A stretch of 63,496 nt of DNA, from IMG/VR virus record IMGVR_UViG_3300012920_000036, positions 1-63,496 of that record; one strand, given 5' to 3'. Below, one piece after another: positions 29,563 to 38,627 of this stretch. Origin of the DNA: a virus. The notes under the pieces were generated by a model. That model saw nothing but the letters and a program-made list of their open reading frames with translations, made no database searches and was not told where the DNA came from. Made by a program: the position numbers and the translations under genes. Position 1 is the first letter of the stretch. Every line of letters starts with the position of its first letter.

Positions 29563-29895
29563 ATGACAGTATACCGTTGTGGTGGGGTTAAGCCTCATCA
29601 GATAAGGGAGACTGTTGAACGTGTGCTGCATGACCATCCTCATTCGATGGTTATCGATGGGCATTTGCCTGCCGTCAGCGCATATCAACAGCCAGTAGTA
29701 TTTGTGTACTTCTTGGGCTTCGACATACTTGGTTACTTCCAAAAGCCAAGTCTTGTTGAAGGAGTGACCGGCGTGGTCACCAAGCTTGAGTATCTTGGGC
29801 CACTCAAGAGTGCATATTCGGCCAAATACCTAGAGTATTTGGAGAACCATTGCCGAATCTATTCGGCGTTTACAAACTGGGTTGAGGTGGACTAG
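29563..29895 (+). CDS. Unknown protein, 110 aa
   Basis: Beta-rich with hydrophobic strands (PVVFVYFLGFDILGYF). Begins one base after the methyltransferase stop. No family recognised. Confidence 0.55.
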   Translation: MTVYRCGGVKPHQIRETVERVLHDHPHSMVIDGHLPAVSAYQQPVVFVYFLGFDILGYFQKPSLVEGVTGVVTKLEYLGPLKSAYSAKYLEYLENHCRIYSAFTNWVEVD

Positions 29896-29924
29896 CCTCG
29901 GCCCTTCAAGAAAGGAACTAAGTA

Positions 29925-30524
29925 ATGAAAACAGTATACCCAACACACATTGGAGTAACCGTGCATGACTATGAAATTGAACAAGCAGCCAACCATGCAA
30001 GTGAGTTTGCCTCGACTGAAGAACACACGCATCGATTGCCGTACGAAGTTGAAGAACCCAAGTTGCATTGGAGAGTAAGTGCAGATAACCACGGAGAGAC
30101 TCAACATGTTTATGAATCGTTTGATCTTGATGTACATGGTGGGCTTATTAGGCGGGGAGATGATGGCAAGCCAGCGGAGTTTGATACTGAGGATGAAGCG
30201 TGGAAGTTTGCGGAGAAAGAGCAAGCCAAGGTAATTCAAAAGCTAACCGATGAAATCAAATCCTATGCTGTTGAGCTACCGACTTGGGTTTGGATCGATC
30301 TTCACGCCCATTATGAAAATGTTAGAGGCACAACTAATCACACCATAATTGAAATAGAAATAGGTGATGATGTTATCAAGGCACACGCTGAGTATGGTGG
30401 GCCACAAAGAAATAGTGAAACAGGAGATGATATATGGGCATTCGGCAGGGCGTTGAAAGAGTTTAAACAGAAACTAGAAGCACACTTCGGCGGGTCGATA
30501 CCAGAAGAGAAAGCAAAAGCATGA
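29925..30524 (+). CDS. Unknown acidic protein, 199 aa
   Basis: AAGGAA nine bases upstream of the ATG is a usable ribosome site. The N-terminal half is acidic with His (HASEFASTEEHTHRL), the C-terminal half is alpha/beta (NHTIIEIEIGDDVIKAHAEYGG). No family recognised. Confidence 0.6.
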   Translation: MKTVYPTHIGVTVHDYEIEQAANHASEFASTEEHTHRLPYEVEEPKLHWRVSADNHGETQHVYESFDLDVHGGLIRRGDDGKPAEFDTEDEAWKFAEKEQAKVIQKLTDEIKSYAVELPTWVWIDLHAHYENVRGTTNHTIIEIEIGDDVIKAHAEYGGPQRNSETGDDIWAFGRALKEFKQKLEAHFGGSIPEEKAKA

Positions 30525-30703
30525 AAATAGTTAACAAAAATGAGTTACACCTAGAAGATGACAAGTTGGTGTACGTTCACGTTGGAGGGCGGGTCATCTA
30601 CATCGACAATAGTACAGGCGAGATGCTTGTAGAGATGTGGAGAGATGACGGGGGCTTACCACCTGTAAAAAGTAAGATTTTGCATAGAGAGGAATCAGAT
30701 TAA
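30521..30703 (+). CDS. Small beta-rich protein, 60 aa
   Basis: LVYVHVGGRVIYIDNSTGEMLVEMW suggests one small beta sheet. ATGA overlap with the gene before. Confidence 0.55.
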   Translation: MKIVNKNELHLEDDKLVYVHVGGRVIYIDNSTGEMLVEMWRDDGGLPPVKSKILHREESD

Positions 30704-30704
30704 G

Positions 30705-31145
30705 ATGAAACTTCACAAACACTTACTGAATGCAGACACCTATGAATGGCTCTTGGACATTGATAGATATTATTTTACATTCAGCGACGATCTGGAAACT
30801 CTCTACGTTGAGTTCAGCAAATCTCCGATAACGCAAACGTATCATGCATACAAGAACGATAGTACCGATGAGATGTATTATGATTGGAGCCAAACATCAG
30901 CCAAGGCATCTGCCAATGCAGACACAAATGTTCAAGAAGATGCCTTGAGCGATGAAATGTGGACAGTTGTAAACCAAGTCGCCAAACTTCACTTCATAGC
31001 TAAAGAGCGTTATCTCTGGGATGAGTATGTAGACCCAGACGGACACACAACTGATGAGGAATGGGAGAGTGGCACAGTAGCTGACCGGATAATGCTAATG
31101 GACAAGTGCAGCATGTTAGAGGTTGTTGATCTTGTCCCTCAGTAA
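30705..31145 (+). CDS. Unknown acidic protein, 146 aa
   Basis: Aromatic and acidic (YEWLLDIDRYYFTFSDDLETLY), with an acidic helical end. Last gene of the accessory run; a short hairpin TCCGC/GCGGA lies just behind it (31150-31166). Confidence 0.55.
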   Translation: MKLHKHLLNADTYEWLLDIDRYYFTFSDDLETLYVEFSKSPITQTYHAYKNDSTDEMYYDWSQTSAKASANADTNVQEDALSDEMWTVVNQVAKLHFIAKERYLWDEYVDPDGHTTDEEWESGTVADRIMLMDKCSMLEVVDLVPQ

Positions 31146-31191
31146 CTAATCCGCCATGCTGCGGAATTTCCCTTGACCCAATCAAGTATTG

Positions 31192-31203
31192 TGTCACCTT
31201 AAA
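31192..31203 (+). promoter_or_regulatory. Recurrent motif copy 7 (TGTCACCTTAAA)
   Basis: Lies in the 64-base gap after the accessory run, six bases before the TTG chosen as start of the next gene. A TTGACC at 31173 could be a -35 element, but no good -10 follows at the right distance. Confidence 0.55.
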
Positions 31204-31209
31204 TTCTGT

Positions 31210-31662
31210 TTGAACAAAATCGTATACAGATTTTGGGATCAGATTGATAGGTATCCCCCCTGTCTTGTTAGGTTGCTGGCTAGAATCCCAAGGGGTAGGC
31301 CACTAACCAATTCGGAGATAGCAGAGAAATCCGGCTTGTCTGAGGGGCAAGTCGTGTCGTTAAGCCATTGCACCAACTGGGCGGGGGTGGATATCTATCA
31401 GCTAAAGGCATTCAGTCAGGCGTGTGGAGTTGACCTGTTTAATTCCAAGGACATGCGGAGAGTGACTGACTACATAAGAAAGCGTCCGTCATTCAGATAT
31501 CTCAAAGCGTCAGGTGAATGGGATGTTTTCTACAAGCCTTTGGTTGTGAAGTGGGTAAGTCATTATGAATCTACCAAAGGAAGACCTAGACAAGGCGGTG
31601 CTGAACAGCCGGAAGATAAGGAATGCGAACAAGAGTATACAGGGCTGGCAGAAACGGATTGA
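31210..31662 (+). CDS. HTH protein, 150 aa
   Basis: LTNSEIAEKSGLSEGQVVSLSHCTNWAGVDIYQLKAFSQACGVDL is a lambda-repressor-like helix-turn-helix. The start TTG at 31210 (MNKIVYRF) is chosen because of the motif upstream; no ATG is near. It heads a group with a coiled-coil protein and the second recombinase, so it may regulate it. Confidence 0.65.
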   Translation: MNKIVYRFWDQIDRYPPCLVRLLARIPRGRPLTNSEIAEKSGLSEGQVVSLSHCTNWAGVDIYQLKAFSQACGVDLFNSKDMRRVTDYIRKRPSFRYLKASGEWDVFYKPLVVKWVSHYESTKGRPRQGGAEQPEDKECEQEYTGLAETD

Positions 31663-31933
31663 TGATTCATTAAAAGAAAAGGAAGAACACACAGAGAATT
31701 TACTTAAATGTAATGCTGACATTAAAAGATTACAGGGCGAGATAAGAAGGCTGGGTGTGCTGTGCCAAGGTATCAACAAAAGAGTGGGAGGATACCAAGC
31801 GAAGGTACAAAAGCTGAAGCTTTCCATTAAGGATGAGGAGAAAAGATTGGAACAAAAGTTGGAAGATAAATGGGTAGAGAAAAAGAGACAGGAATTTAGA
31901 AGGAACTGTTACGTCAAAAACTTAAACATATGA
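31565..31933 (+). CDS. Coiled-coil protein, 122 aa
   Basis: Nearly all of it is a Lys/Glu-rich coiled coil (KEKEEHTENLLKCNADIKRLQ). It overlaps the HTH gene by 98 bases in another frame, an unusually long overlap, and the recombinase gene by 4. Part of the overlapped N-terminus may not be translated. Confidence 0.55.
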   Translation: MNLPKEDLDKAVLNSRKIRNANKSIQGWQKRIDDSLKEKEEHTENLLKCNADIKRLQGEIRRLGVLCQGINKRVGGYQAKVQKLKLSIKDEEKRLEQKLEDKWVEKKRQEFRRNCYVKNLNI

Positions 31934-33000
31934 AATTAAAGAAGAAGAAAGGAGTTTACTATGTCTCCTTTAAAACTGCTGAAGGAACAAAAGAAGTCAG
32001 CACTAGATGCACCAACAAGGATGCAGCGTTAAGAGTCTGCGAGCAGGCAGACATAGAGAAGATGGAAGCACTACTCAAGGCGAACTCCTTGAGGGAGGAT
32101 GTGTTTCAGAAGATGAAGGGTGGCGACAAGATAACCAATGAGCAGGCAATCGAGCAGTACACAGAGTGGTCTGCATCAATTGGTAAGTCTGAAAGAACTG
32201 TGCAGGAAACCGTCATCCACATTGAGAAGTTTCTCAAAGCCAAGAAGCTGATGAAGCAAAGGCCAAGCGCCATCAACGAGAAGCTGTTGTCCAGCCATAT
32301 CAACAGCAAGGCCAGCGACAATAAGGCCAGCACCAGACGTGTGATGTTGTCTGCCGTTGCAAATTACATTGAGTACTGCAATGCCAAGGGTTGGGTGGCT
32401 GGCAACCCAGCCAAGCTGGTTAAGATTAACAAGAAGAACCTGTCCCATTATCAGAAGGAAACAGAAGAGAAGAAGGTGTTTACTGATGATGAGGTTAAAT
32501 GGATTGAGGCAATGACCGATGGGTTCTGGAACGTGGCAGTACACCTATCTTACGAGACTGGCCTGCGTATCGGTGACATCTGCCGACTGGAGTGTGCATC
32601 CCACAACGTAGAGGAATCAACGCTGGCTGTGTGGACAGAGAAGAGGGACAAGCGTGTTGAACTACCGTTGAGTAAGAAGCTGAACCTCAAGCTGCACAAC
32701 TGGAAGGGCGACAAGAACAACACAAGGACGAAAGAGTTGTTCTTCCCTACTGAAAAGGAGAGGCACGAAGACCCAAAGAAACGTAGCTACCACTCAGTAA
32801 CATTCAGAAGAATTATGGAGGCTCTGGGTATCGAGGGTAAATCATTCCATAGTTTACGAGCTACCTATGCGACCAATGCCAGCATCAATGGCAGACCTTG
32901 GTGGGAGATTGCCAAGGACATGGGGCATACAGATGTGGCTACGACTCAGGTCTACATCAAGGACAAGAACAGGTACAAGCCTGTTGCTAAAGTGGTGTGA
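31930..33000 (+). CDS. Second tyrosine recombinase, 356 aa
   Basis: All catalytic residues are present: Arg213 (TGLRIGD), Lys238, His307 and Arg310 (HSLRATYAT), His333 (GHTDVATTQ) and Tyr342. An N-terminal arm-like domain (1-65) and a SAM-like core-binding domain (70-160) precede it. It is unlike the first integrase and is not next to any tRNA fragment that I can see. It could resolve genome multimers, flip a segment or be a relic of another integration module. It couples to the terminase region by a GTGA overlap. Confidence 0.88.
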   Translation: MKLKKKKGVYYVSFKTAEGTKEVSTRCTNKDAALRVCEQADIEKMEALLKANSLREDVFQKMKGGDKITNEQAIEQYTEWSASIGKSERTVQETVIHIEKFLKAKKLMKQRPSAINEKLLSSHINSKASDNKASTRRVMLSAVANYIEYCNAKGWVAGNPAKLVKINKKNLSHYQKETEEKKVFTDDEVKWIEAMTDGFWNVAVHLSYETGLRIGDICRLECASHNVEESTLAVWTEKRDKRVELPLSKKLNLKLHNWKGDKNNTRTKELFFPTEKERHEDPKKRSYHSVTFRRIMEALGIEGKSFHSLRATYATNASINGRPWWEIAKDMGHTDVATTQVYIKDKNRYKPVAKVV

Positions 33001-33716
33001 GCGTTAAGGAACAGGTACTTTTAAACATCCACAAAGCCCTTGATGAAACCGAGGGCGACATAAAGCTGGCGGCAAAGTTGATCGACATGCCGCTCGCCAA
33101 GCTCAAGCGGTTAGTGAAGGAGACGCCTGACCTTCGCAGTAAGTGGGGCGATGACAGCGCAGGCCCACCTTCTGACTCGGAAACGGTGAACAGGACACCC
33201 ACAGTTAAACAAGATCCTGATGAAAAATTTGCCATTGAGTTAAAGAAACAGGACAGACTGCTCAAGTCTGGGCTTGCTGCTGTGGGCATACATGGGGCGG
33301 CAGCAGACGAGGCGGTAGCCTACTCTGTGTTCGCCAGACAATCCTTTGACAGCGTCCGTAACATGGTTGACGGTGGAGCAGCCAAGTTATTTGCCGATCT
33401 GATGTGCGATGTCCGTGAGGTAAGGGAAGAGATATCTCAGGGAACAGATGACATCGAGCGGGAGAAGGTGCTGCGAGAGGATAGGTCTAGGTTGGTGAAG
33501 CATCTGTTGGAATTAAACGACAGAGTTCAGAAAGCATCCTTCACTCAGGCTCAGATACTGGCAAAGAAAGAGGAGATGAAATCGGGTCGTAAGTCTGGTA
33601 AGCCAGGATTTACTCCGGTTCAAGCGATACAGATTAAGACAGATGCCAAGACGGTCACCATCAACGAAGGCACTTCCGAAAAGAATTCGGATACTAAACC
33701 TGACCTTCAAGATTAA
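32997..33716 (+). CDS. Putative small terminase subunit, 239 aa
   Basis: LNIHKALDETEGDIKLAAKLIDMPLAKLKRLVKE (about 8-40) is a small helix-turn-helix suited to DNA recognition; the rest is helical with a charged end. Its place before the large terminase supports the call, the sequence alone does not. GTG start overlaps the recombinase stop. Confidence 0.55.
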   Translation: MSVKEQVLLNIHKALDETEGDIKLAAKLIDMPLAKLKRLVKETPDLRSKWGDDSAGPPSDSETVNRTPTVKQDPDEKFAIELKKQDRLLKSGLAAVGIHGAAADEAVAYSVFARQSFDSVRNMVDGGAAKLFADLMCDVREVREEISQGTDDIEREKVLREDRSRLVKHLLELNDRVQKASFTQAQILAKKEEMKSGRKSGKPGFTPVQAIQIKTDAKTVTINEGTSEKNSDTKPDLQD

Positions 33717-33981
33717 GTGGCTGGACAGAGCCATGCACAATGCCGCTGATGCATATGGTTTTTGTTGTTACGACACACAAACCATCGCCATCACCGCCGG
33801 TCTTGAAAAAGATCAGATGGCTGACGTGGTGTTGCATGAGATAATTCATGGTGTGTATTACGCTATGGGTTTAAAGGAAAGCAGCGACGAAGAAAAGGTA
33901 GCACATCGATTAGCCACAGGGTTGTGTACCGTTTTCAAATCTAACCCAAAGTTTTTTAAGTGGTGGAGTGAGTTACTTTAA
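33643..33981 (+). CDS. Small HExxH metallopeptidase-like protein, 112 aa
   Basis: HEIIH at 65-69 and DEEKVAHRLATGL about 15 residues later look like an ImmA/IrrE-type zincin core. It overlaps the presumed small terminase gene by 74 bases and the large terminase gene by 14. Such small peptidases sit near terminase genes in some phages; a substrate is unknown. Confidence 0.65.
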   Translation: MPRRSPSTKALPKRIRILNLTFKIKWLDRAMHNAADAYGFCCYDTQTIAITAGLEKDQMADVVLHEIIHGVYYAMGLKESSDEEKVAHRLATGLCTVFKSNPKFFKWWSELL

Positions 33982-35473
33982 TGAGGATGACATCGAGGCG
34001 TTGGCAACAACAACCCTCAGTAAGACTGGGCCAAAGCCTAAAGGCACATGGTCACCAGACCTCAACCCCACTCAGCAAAAAATATTCGATACCCCTGCAA
34101 GATTCGTACTTGGCTACGGGGAAAAAGGTTCCGGCAAAACAATAGCCTTTGGTCACAAGGTTATCCGCCACGCATTTGAGAACAACAATGCGCTGGTTCT
34201 AATCATTGCACCATCCATACGAACAGGTTCCGAAGGTATCTGGCACGATCTTGATACTTTAATAATCCCTGCTTGGGAGGATGGTATTGGCTTGGAGACT
34301 ACGGCTGCAAAGCTAGACCCAAATACAAAGGACAGGCATCGGTGGGTTAAGAATCGTTTCGATGGTTGGTCAAAGCTATTACTTGTTTCCATTCCATATG
34401 CTGCCGCCGTTGAGCAACGGGTCAAAGGCCCAGCGCCATCGATGGTTTATGTGGATGAGATTACCAACTGCGAGGGGCGGGAGTATATGACATACCCAGC
34501 CGCGCAGCTTGGCAGGCGGCGTGGTATTGATGGGCCACAGCAATTCTGTGCCTCATGTAACCCAGAAGGGCCATCGAACTGGGTGTACAAAGTATTCTTT
34601 GAGGAGTGTTACGACGAGGATACCGGCGAGAAAGACCCAGACATGGAGACTTACCATGTCCCGATCACGGAAAACCTAGACAGGTTGCCGGACGGATACG
34701 TCGAGAACCTCCATCGAATACTCAGAACTGACCCAATTGAAAAGCGCAGGCTGATAGATGGTGAATGGGTTGACCGTCCCACCGGAGAAGCCCTGTTCCG
34801 AGACTACTTCCAGCCAAACATGCACATCAAGGGAGACGCAATGAGTGGGGATGGGCTGGTTCCAATTAAAGGATACCCAATCATTATCGGGTATGACCTT
34901 GGTCAGGTGTTCAGTTCGGTGACCTTTCTCCAGTTGGTTCCGACCAAGGAAAAACTGGTGTGGATGGTGATCGATGAAGCAGATCACCTTGGAGAACGCA
35001 TACTTTATAAGCGATTAGTGCAGGAGATTCTCCAGAAAATGGCTAAGTGGGACAGGAGAATGAGCCATTCTTTTAAATACCAGCACATATCTGACTCCAG
35101 CAGTATCAATCAATGGCATCCTGGTGGCGAAGGTAGCTATGATTCATGGGACATAGAGCGGTTTAGTGACGGTAAGATTAAGCTACAGGGATGCCCGAAG
35201 GGTAGTGGCAGCGTGGAGGCAAGGGTCAGAATCCTGCAAAGCAAGCTGTTCCAAGATGAATTTTATGTGTCAGCCGTCTGCCAGAACACAATTGATACCC
35301 TCAACAACCTAGAGGGTGACGATAAAACCGGCATAAAACCAAAGCGTTCCAAGTATATTCACAAGTTTGACAGCATATCCTATCCGTTATTAAAGATGGA
35401 GCTAACGGGAGCCAGAAACTACTTGCCACAGGAAAATGTCCGGCCACACTTAATACATTGCGGAGTTGATTGA
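33968..35473 (+). CDS. terL: Terminase large subunit, 501 aa
   Basis: Walker A GEKGSGKT at 51-58, Walker B SMVYVDEIT near 155-163, and the RNase H-like nuclease domain from about 300 with IIGYDLGQV (first Asp near 309). Full length for a packaging ATPase-nuclease. It moves DNA into the procapsid through the portal encoded 0.9 kb downstream. Confidence 0.92.
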   Translation: MSYFNEDDIEALATTTLSKTGPKPKGTWSPDLNPTQQKIFDTPARFVLGYGEKGSGKTIAFGHKVIRHAFENNNALVLIIAPSIRTGSEGIWHDLDTLIIPAWEDGIGLETTAAKLDPNTKDRHRWVKNRFDGWSKLLLVSIPYAAAVEQRVKGPAPSMVYVDEITNCEGREYMTYPAAQLGRRRGIDGPQQFCASCNPEGPSNWVYKVFFEECYDEDTGEKDPDMETYHVPITENLDRLPDGYVENLHRILRTDPIEKRRLIDGEWVDRPTGEALFRDYFQPNMHIKGDAMSGDGLVPIKGYPIIIGYDLGQVFSSVTFLQLVPTKEKLVWMVIDEADHLGERILYKRLVQEILQKMAKWDRRMSHSFKYQHISDSSSINQWHPGGEGSYDSWDIERFSDGKIKLQGCPKGSGSVEARVRILQSKLFQDEFYVSAVCQNTIDTLNNLEGDDKTGIKPKRSKYIHKFDSISYPLLKMELTGARNYLPQENVRPHLIHCGVD

Positions 35474-35478
35474 TACTT

Positions 35479-35802
35479 ATGGCTAAGTCAAACGACTATA
35501 GAAAGGCAGCTACCGGCTCATCACCTAAGTCTAAGATGAGGTGTGGCGAGGTACGTCGAAGCACTAGAGCCGGTAAAAAGATAATGAAGAAGTACTGCGT
35601 GGGCGGAAAAGAAAAGCTAGTTCACGCAGGGGCAAAGGGATATGGCCATAACTACAGCGCCGCTGCTCGTAAGTCTTTCAATGCTAGGCACAATTGCTCT
35701 TCCGCTAAAGCAGGCACAGCAAGGCACTTGGCCTGTACTGAACTTTGGAAATCTGGTGGCAGAAAAAAATCAAATCCTAAATCTCGTAAAGGTAAATACT
35801 AA
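35479..35802 (+). CDS. Small basic phage protein, 107 aa
   Basis: GKEKLVHAGAKGYGHNYSAAARKSFNARHNCSSAKAGTARHLACTELW resembles a marine-phage family ('GKVKLIRFGxKGxxxxxTxxxRxSFxARHxC'), basic and Cys containing, often near structural genes. It starts six bases after the terminase and shares TAATG with the next gene. Function unknown. Confidence 0.65.
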   Translation: MAKSNDYRKAATGSSPKSKMRCGEVRRSTRAGKKIMKKYCVGGKEKLVHAGAKGYGHNYSAAARKSFNARHNCSSAKAGTARHLACTELWKSGGRKKSNPKSRKGKY

Positions 35803-36074
35803 TGGCAATTAATAACATTAACGACAAGGTCGTCTTAAATCTGGACGACAATGATGGCTTGGCGGATTACTTCTCCATGAAAGAACCAGGAGAAGAATGC
35901 ACCATGACCATTACGGGCAACCTCGATGAGCAGACAGCAGACCAAGCAGTCCTGTCGATAAACAAAGTCAGCGTTGAGGGCTACGATTCTGGTAAAAAAA
36001 AGGACGACGACGAGCTTCCCGTGATGATGATCATGGCAGGAAAGGCAAAGAAAAAGGCAGGAGATTCGTACTAG
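35802..36074 (+). CDS. Unknown acidic protein, 90 aa
   Basis: Acidic N-terminal half (KVVLNLDDNDGLADYFSM) and basic end (GKAKKKAGDSY). No domain recognised. Directly followed by a 35-codon frame. Confidence 0.6.
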   Translation: MAINNINDKVVLNLDDNDGLADYFSMKEPGEECTMTITGNLDEQTADQAVLSINKVSVEGYDSGKKKDDDELPVMMIMAGKAKKKAGDSY

Positions 36075-36182
36075 ATGGCATTGAAAATCCAAGAGCGTAC
36101 AGGGCTTACAGGTTCTGGCGTGGCAAAGGAATCCTTGATGGGTGGACAACACGCAGAGTTGTTAAGTGCTGTCGTTATTTAA
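36075..36182 (+). CDS. Very small open frame, 35 aa
   Basis: MALKIQERTGLTGSGVAKES starts directly after the previous stop. It may be real, or a remnant in the 255-base stretch between the genes ending at 36074 and starting at 36330. Confidence 0.35.
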   Translation: MALKIQERTGLTGSGVAKESLMGGQHAELLSAVVI

Positions 36183-36210
36183 ATTTCACTCTGGAGGAGT
36201 TGGCTGCGTC

Positions 36211-36333
36211 ATGCTGCATACCGTTTTCACAACTGAAGAGATGGATGCACTCAGGAAAAGTTCCCAGCCATGTCGCTCTTTTATTCCACTTCCAAGAGGA
36301 GGCACTACTAGAAACACAGTATCCAAGTTATGA
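36211..36333 (+). CDS. Very small protein, 40 aa
   Basis: MLHTVFTTEEMDALRKSSQP, then a basic end. A GGAGGAG lies twelve bases before its ATG, and it overlaps the portal start by ATGA; both support translation. Confidence 0.5.
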   Translation: MLHTVFTTEEMDALRKSSQPCRSFIPLPRGGTTRNTVSKL

Positions 36334-38624
36334 TAGATTTCGAGATTCTCAAAGAGGCAGGCACAACCAACGAGAGGTTGAGGGAAATGTTTACAGCGAA
36401 GCTTCCGCCGAAGCCGATGCTGGATGAGCTTCCCAAAGAGGAACGCAAAAGGATTGAGAAGGACATCGACAACAGGAAAAAGATTGAAGATGTAATTAGC
36501 AGTCGTGTCTCTGAACATATCCTGTGGTCATTAAAGAACCACCACCTGTATTCATCAGTTGATCTGGCATGGGATTCAACTCCGATCACCAGACAAATAG
36601 TTCCGCTAGTGTTGTATGCTCAGAAGAGAATCAACATGGAAGCCTGTGTTAAGGAACTTGGTAAACTAAAGAACACCAGTCAGTACGTTAAGAAGGATGC
36701 CAAGGGCAGCGTTGTCGGCATCAACTTGCCTAAATTTTTCGAGGTAAACATCAACCTCATTAGATCGTTTGTTACCCGACGACTAGCCGCACAAAGCAAC
36801 AGGTTCAACAACCTGTATCCATTCTTTAAGTACGAGGCTAGAACCACAGAGCCAGCCGGTAAATTAAGGGCTGATGTACTGAGCCAGCGCATCGATGTGA
36901 TGGCAGATCAGTACAACTACCGGCACTTCCAGACCCAGCTTATAAGGGACATGTTCCTCTACGGACACTCAGTAGCATTCCCAAGAGCAGCATGGGAAAG
37001 AGACGTGCATTGGGAACAGACTCCTATTGCAGAGCAGTACGCTACCGAGGGTACGATGACCAAGAAGCGTACTAAGATAGTCAGGGAAGGCGTAAGCTGG
37101 GTCGCTCCTCACCCAACAAGAACCTTCTATGATTTCAACTATCCCCTAGCCAGCCTCAACACAGATACTGGCTGTGAGTATGTGGGGTTCTGGGACATAT
37201 GCCGATTCGGTGACATCTTAGAGAATCCTAACTACTTTAATAGGGACGAGGTTGGGTTTAGCTCTGGGCAAATAGGATTGTTCAGTCGGTATGCTAATTA
37301 CTTTAACCAGTACTACACAACAATCACTCCCCCCACGCAAAAGGATGACCTGACCAGCTTCAATGACAGGAAGAATCAAGTCGGCCACTATGGTGGGGAA
37401 GAGAAAGACACGTCGGTATTCATCACAGAATACTTTGTTAAGATCATACCCAAGGATTACGGGATAGGTACTTACCCGTTCCCTGTGTGGGTACACCTCA
37501 AGGTTGCTGGAGAATACACGGTTGTTTACGCAGAGATACTGCCAAGCGCACCGGCTTCGGTGTTCTCATTTAACGAGAACGACTCACGTTTGCTGAACAT
37601 ATCCGTGGCACACGAACTGATGCCATTCCAAGATCAATTGACCAACCTGTTCAGCCAGCTACTTGAAACCGCAAAGGCAGACCTGTTCTCTGTCGCCATA
37701 ATTAACTCAGACTTATGGCCGGACAATGACGAGGGTCATAAGGCTTTAGAGGATTTCCGCAATACCATGAAGGGCGAGAACTTCTACGCCTCTACTCATG
37801 CGTTGGATGCCAGCTTCAGCAAGCTGCAAGACTTGGGCATAGACCCAACAGCAGACAACATATTTAAGGTTGTCAGGAGTCAGCCCAATGGGAACCTGAC
37901 AAACATATTCAACTCAATCACACAGCTACTCGCTATGGCTGAGAGGCTGATGGCTTTGTCTCCGCAAGAGCAAGGTCAGCCAGCGCCAAGGGAAATCTCT
38001 GCAACCGAGGTGCTATCCATTAGCAACACAACCGACAGCGTTTACACATTCATATCCGATGCCATCGATGAAGGGCGAGCCAGCATGAAGCGTGTCCTTT
38101 ACGAGTCGCTAATATCATGTGGCAGCAATTCAATTCACCTTCCAGTTCTTGGGCGGTACACAAGAAATATAATTGAAAGAGCAGGATTTGAGGTGGAGAT
38201 GGGCGACGGAGATTTGATGGACCCTGACATGGAGCGTAGGTACACCGTCATAGGAAGCAAGCGAGCCTTGTGCCATGACTACATATTTACGAGCCGCGAC
38301 GGCAGCGAAAGAGCAAGCAACTCACAGGCTGCTAATGTTCTGGTGCAACTTATACAGGTACTCAATCAGCCACAGGTTCTTGGAGCTATCGGCAAGGAGA
38401 AATACTTTGAGATTATCAATGAGATATTCCGCCTGAGTGGCGCGGGAGTAGACTTAAAGCTAGAGCTAACTCCTGGTGACAATGACAGTATGACAGCACC
38501 AGATGATCAGACGCAGGCTGCACTTCAACAGTTCGGCCAAGCGATTCAGAAAAACAGCGCAGACATACAGGCAATAGTGCAAGCCATACAAGGGCCGGAG
38601 CAACCCGTGCAGGCTATGCAGTAA
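36330..38624 (+). CDS. Portal (head-tail connector) protein, 764 aa
   Basis: Long mostly alpha-helical protein with the order N-terminal helices, clip/stem region with SVFITEYFVKIIP, and a long C-terminal helical crown ending in a Gln-rich tail (QFGQAIQKNSADIQAIVQAI). Size and position between terminase and scaffold fit a podovirus-type portal ring through which DNA is packaged. No single motif proves it. Confidence 0.75.
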   Translation: MIDFEILKEAGTTNERLREMFTAKLPPKPMLDELPKEERKRIEKDIDNRKKIEDVISSRVSEHILWSLKNHHLYSSVDLAWDSTPITRQIVPLVLYAQKRINMEACVKELGKLKNTSQYVKKDAKGSVVGINLPKFFEVNINLIRSFVTRRLAAQSNRFNNLYPFFKYEARTTEPAGKLRADVLSQRIDVMADQYNYRHFQTQLIRDMFLYGHSVAFPRAAWERDVHWEQTPIAEQYATEGTMTKKRTKIVREGVSWVAPHPTRTFYDFNYPLASLNTDTGCEYVGFWDICRFGDILENPNYFNRDEVGFSSGQIGLFSRYANYFNQYYTTITPPTQKDDLTSFNDRKNQVGHYGGEEKDTSVFITEYFVKIIPKDYGIGTYPFPVWVHLKVAGEYTVVYAEILPSAPASVFSFNENDSRLLNISVAHELMPFQDQLTNLFSQLLETAKADLFSVAIINSDLWPDNDEGHKALEDFRNTMKGENFYASTHALDASFSKLQDLGIDPTADNIFKVVRSQPNGNLTNIFNSITQLLAMAERLMALSPQEQGQPAPREISATEVLSISNTTDSVYTFISDAIDEGRASMKRVLYESLISCGSNSIHLPVLGRYTRNIIERAGFEVEMGDGDLMDPDMERRYTVIGSKRALCHDYIFTSRDGSERASNSQAANVLVQLIQVLNQPQVLGAIGKEKYFEIINEIFRLSGAGVDLKLELTPGDNDSMTAPDDQTQAALQQFGQAIQKNSADIQAIVQAIQGPEQPVQAMQ

Positions 38625-38627
38625 TTT

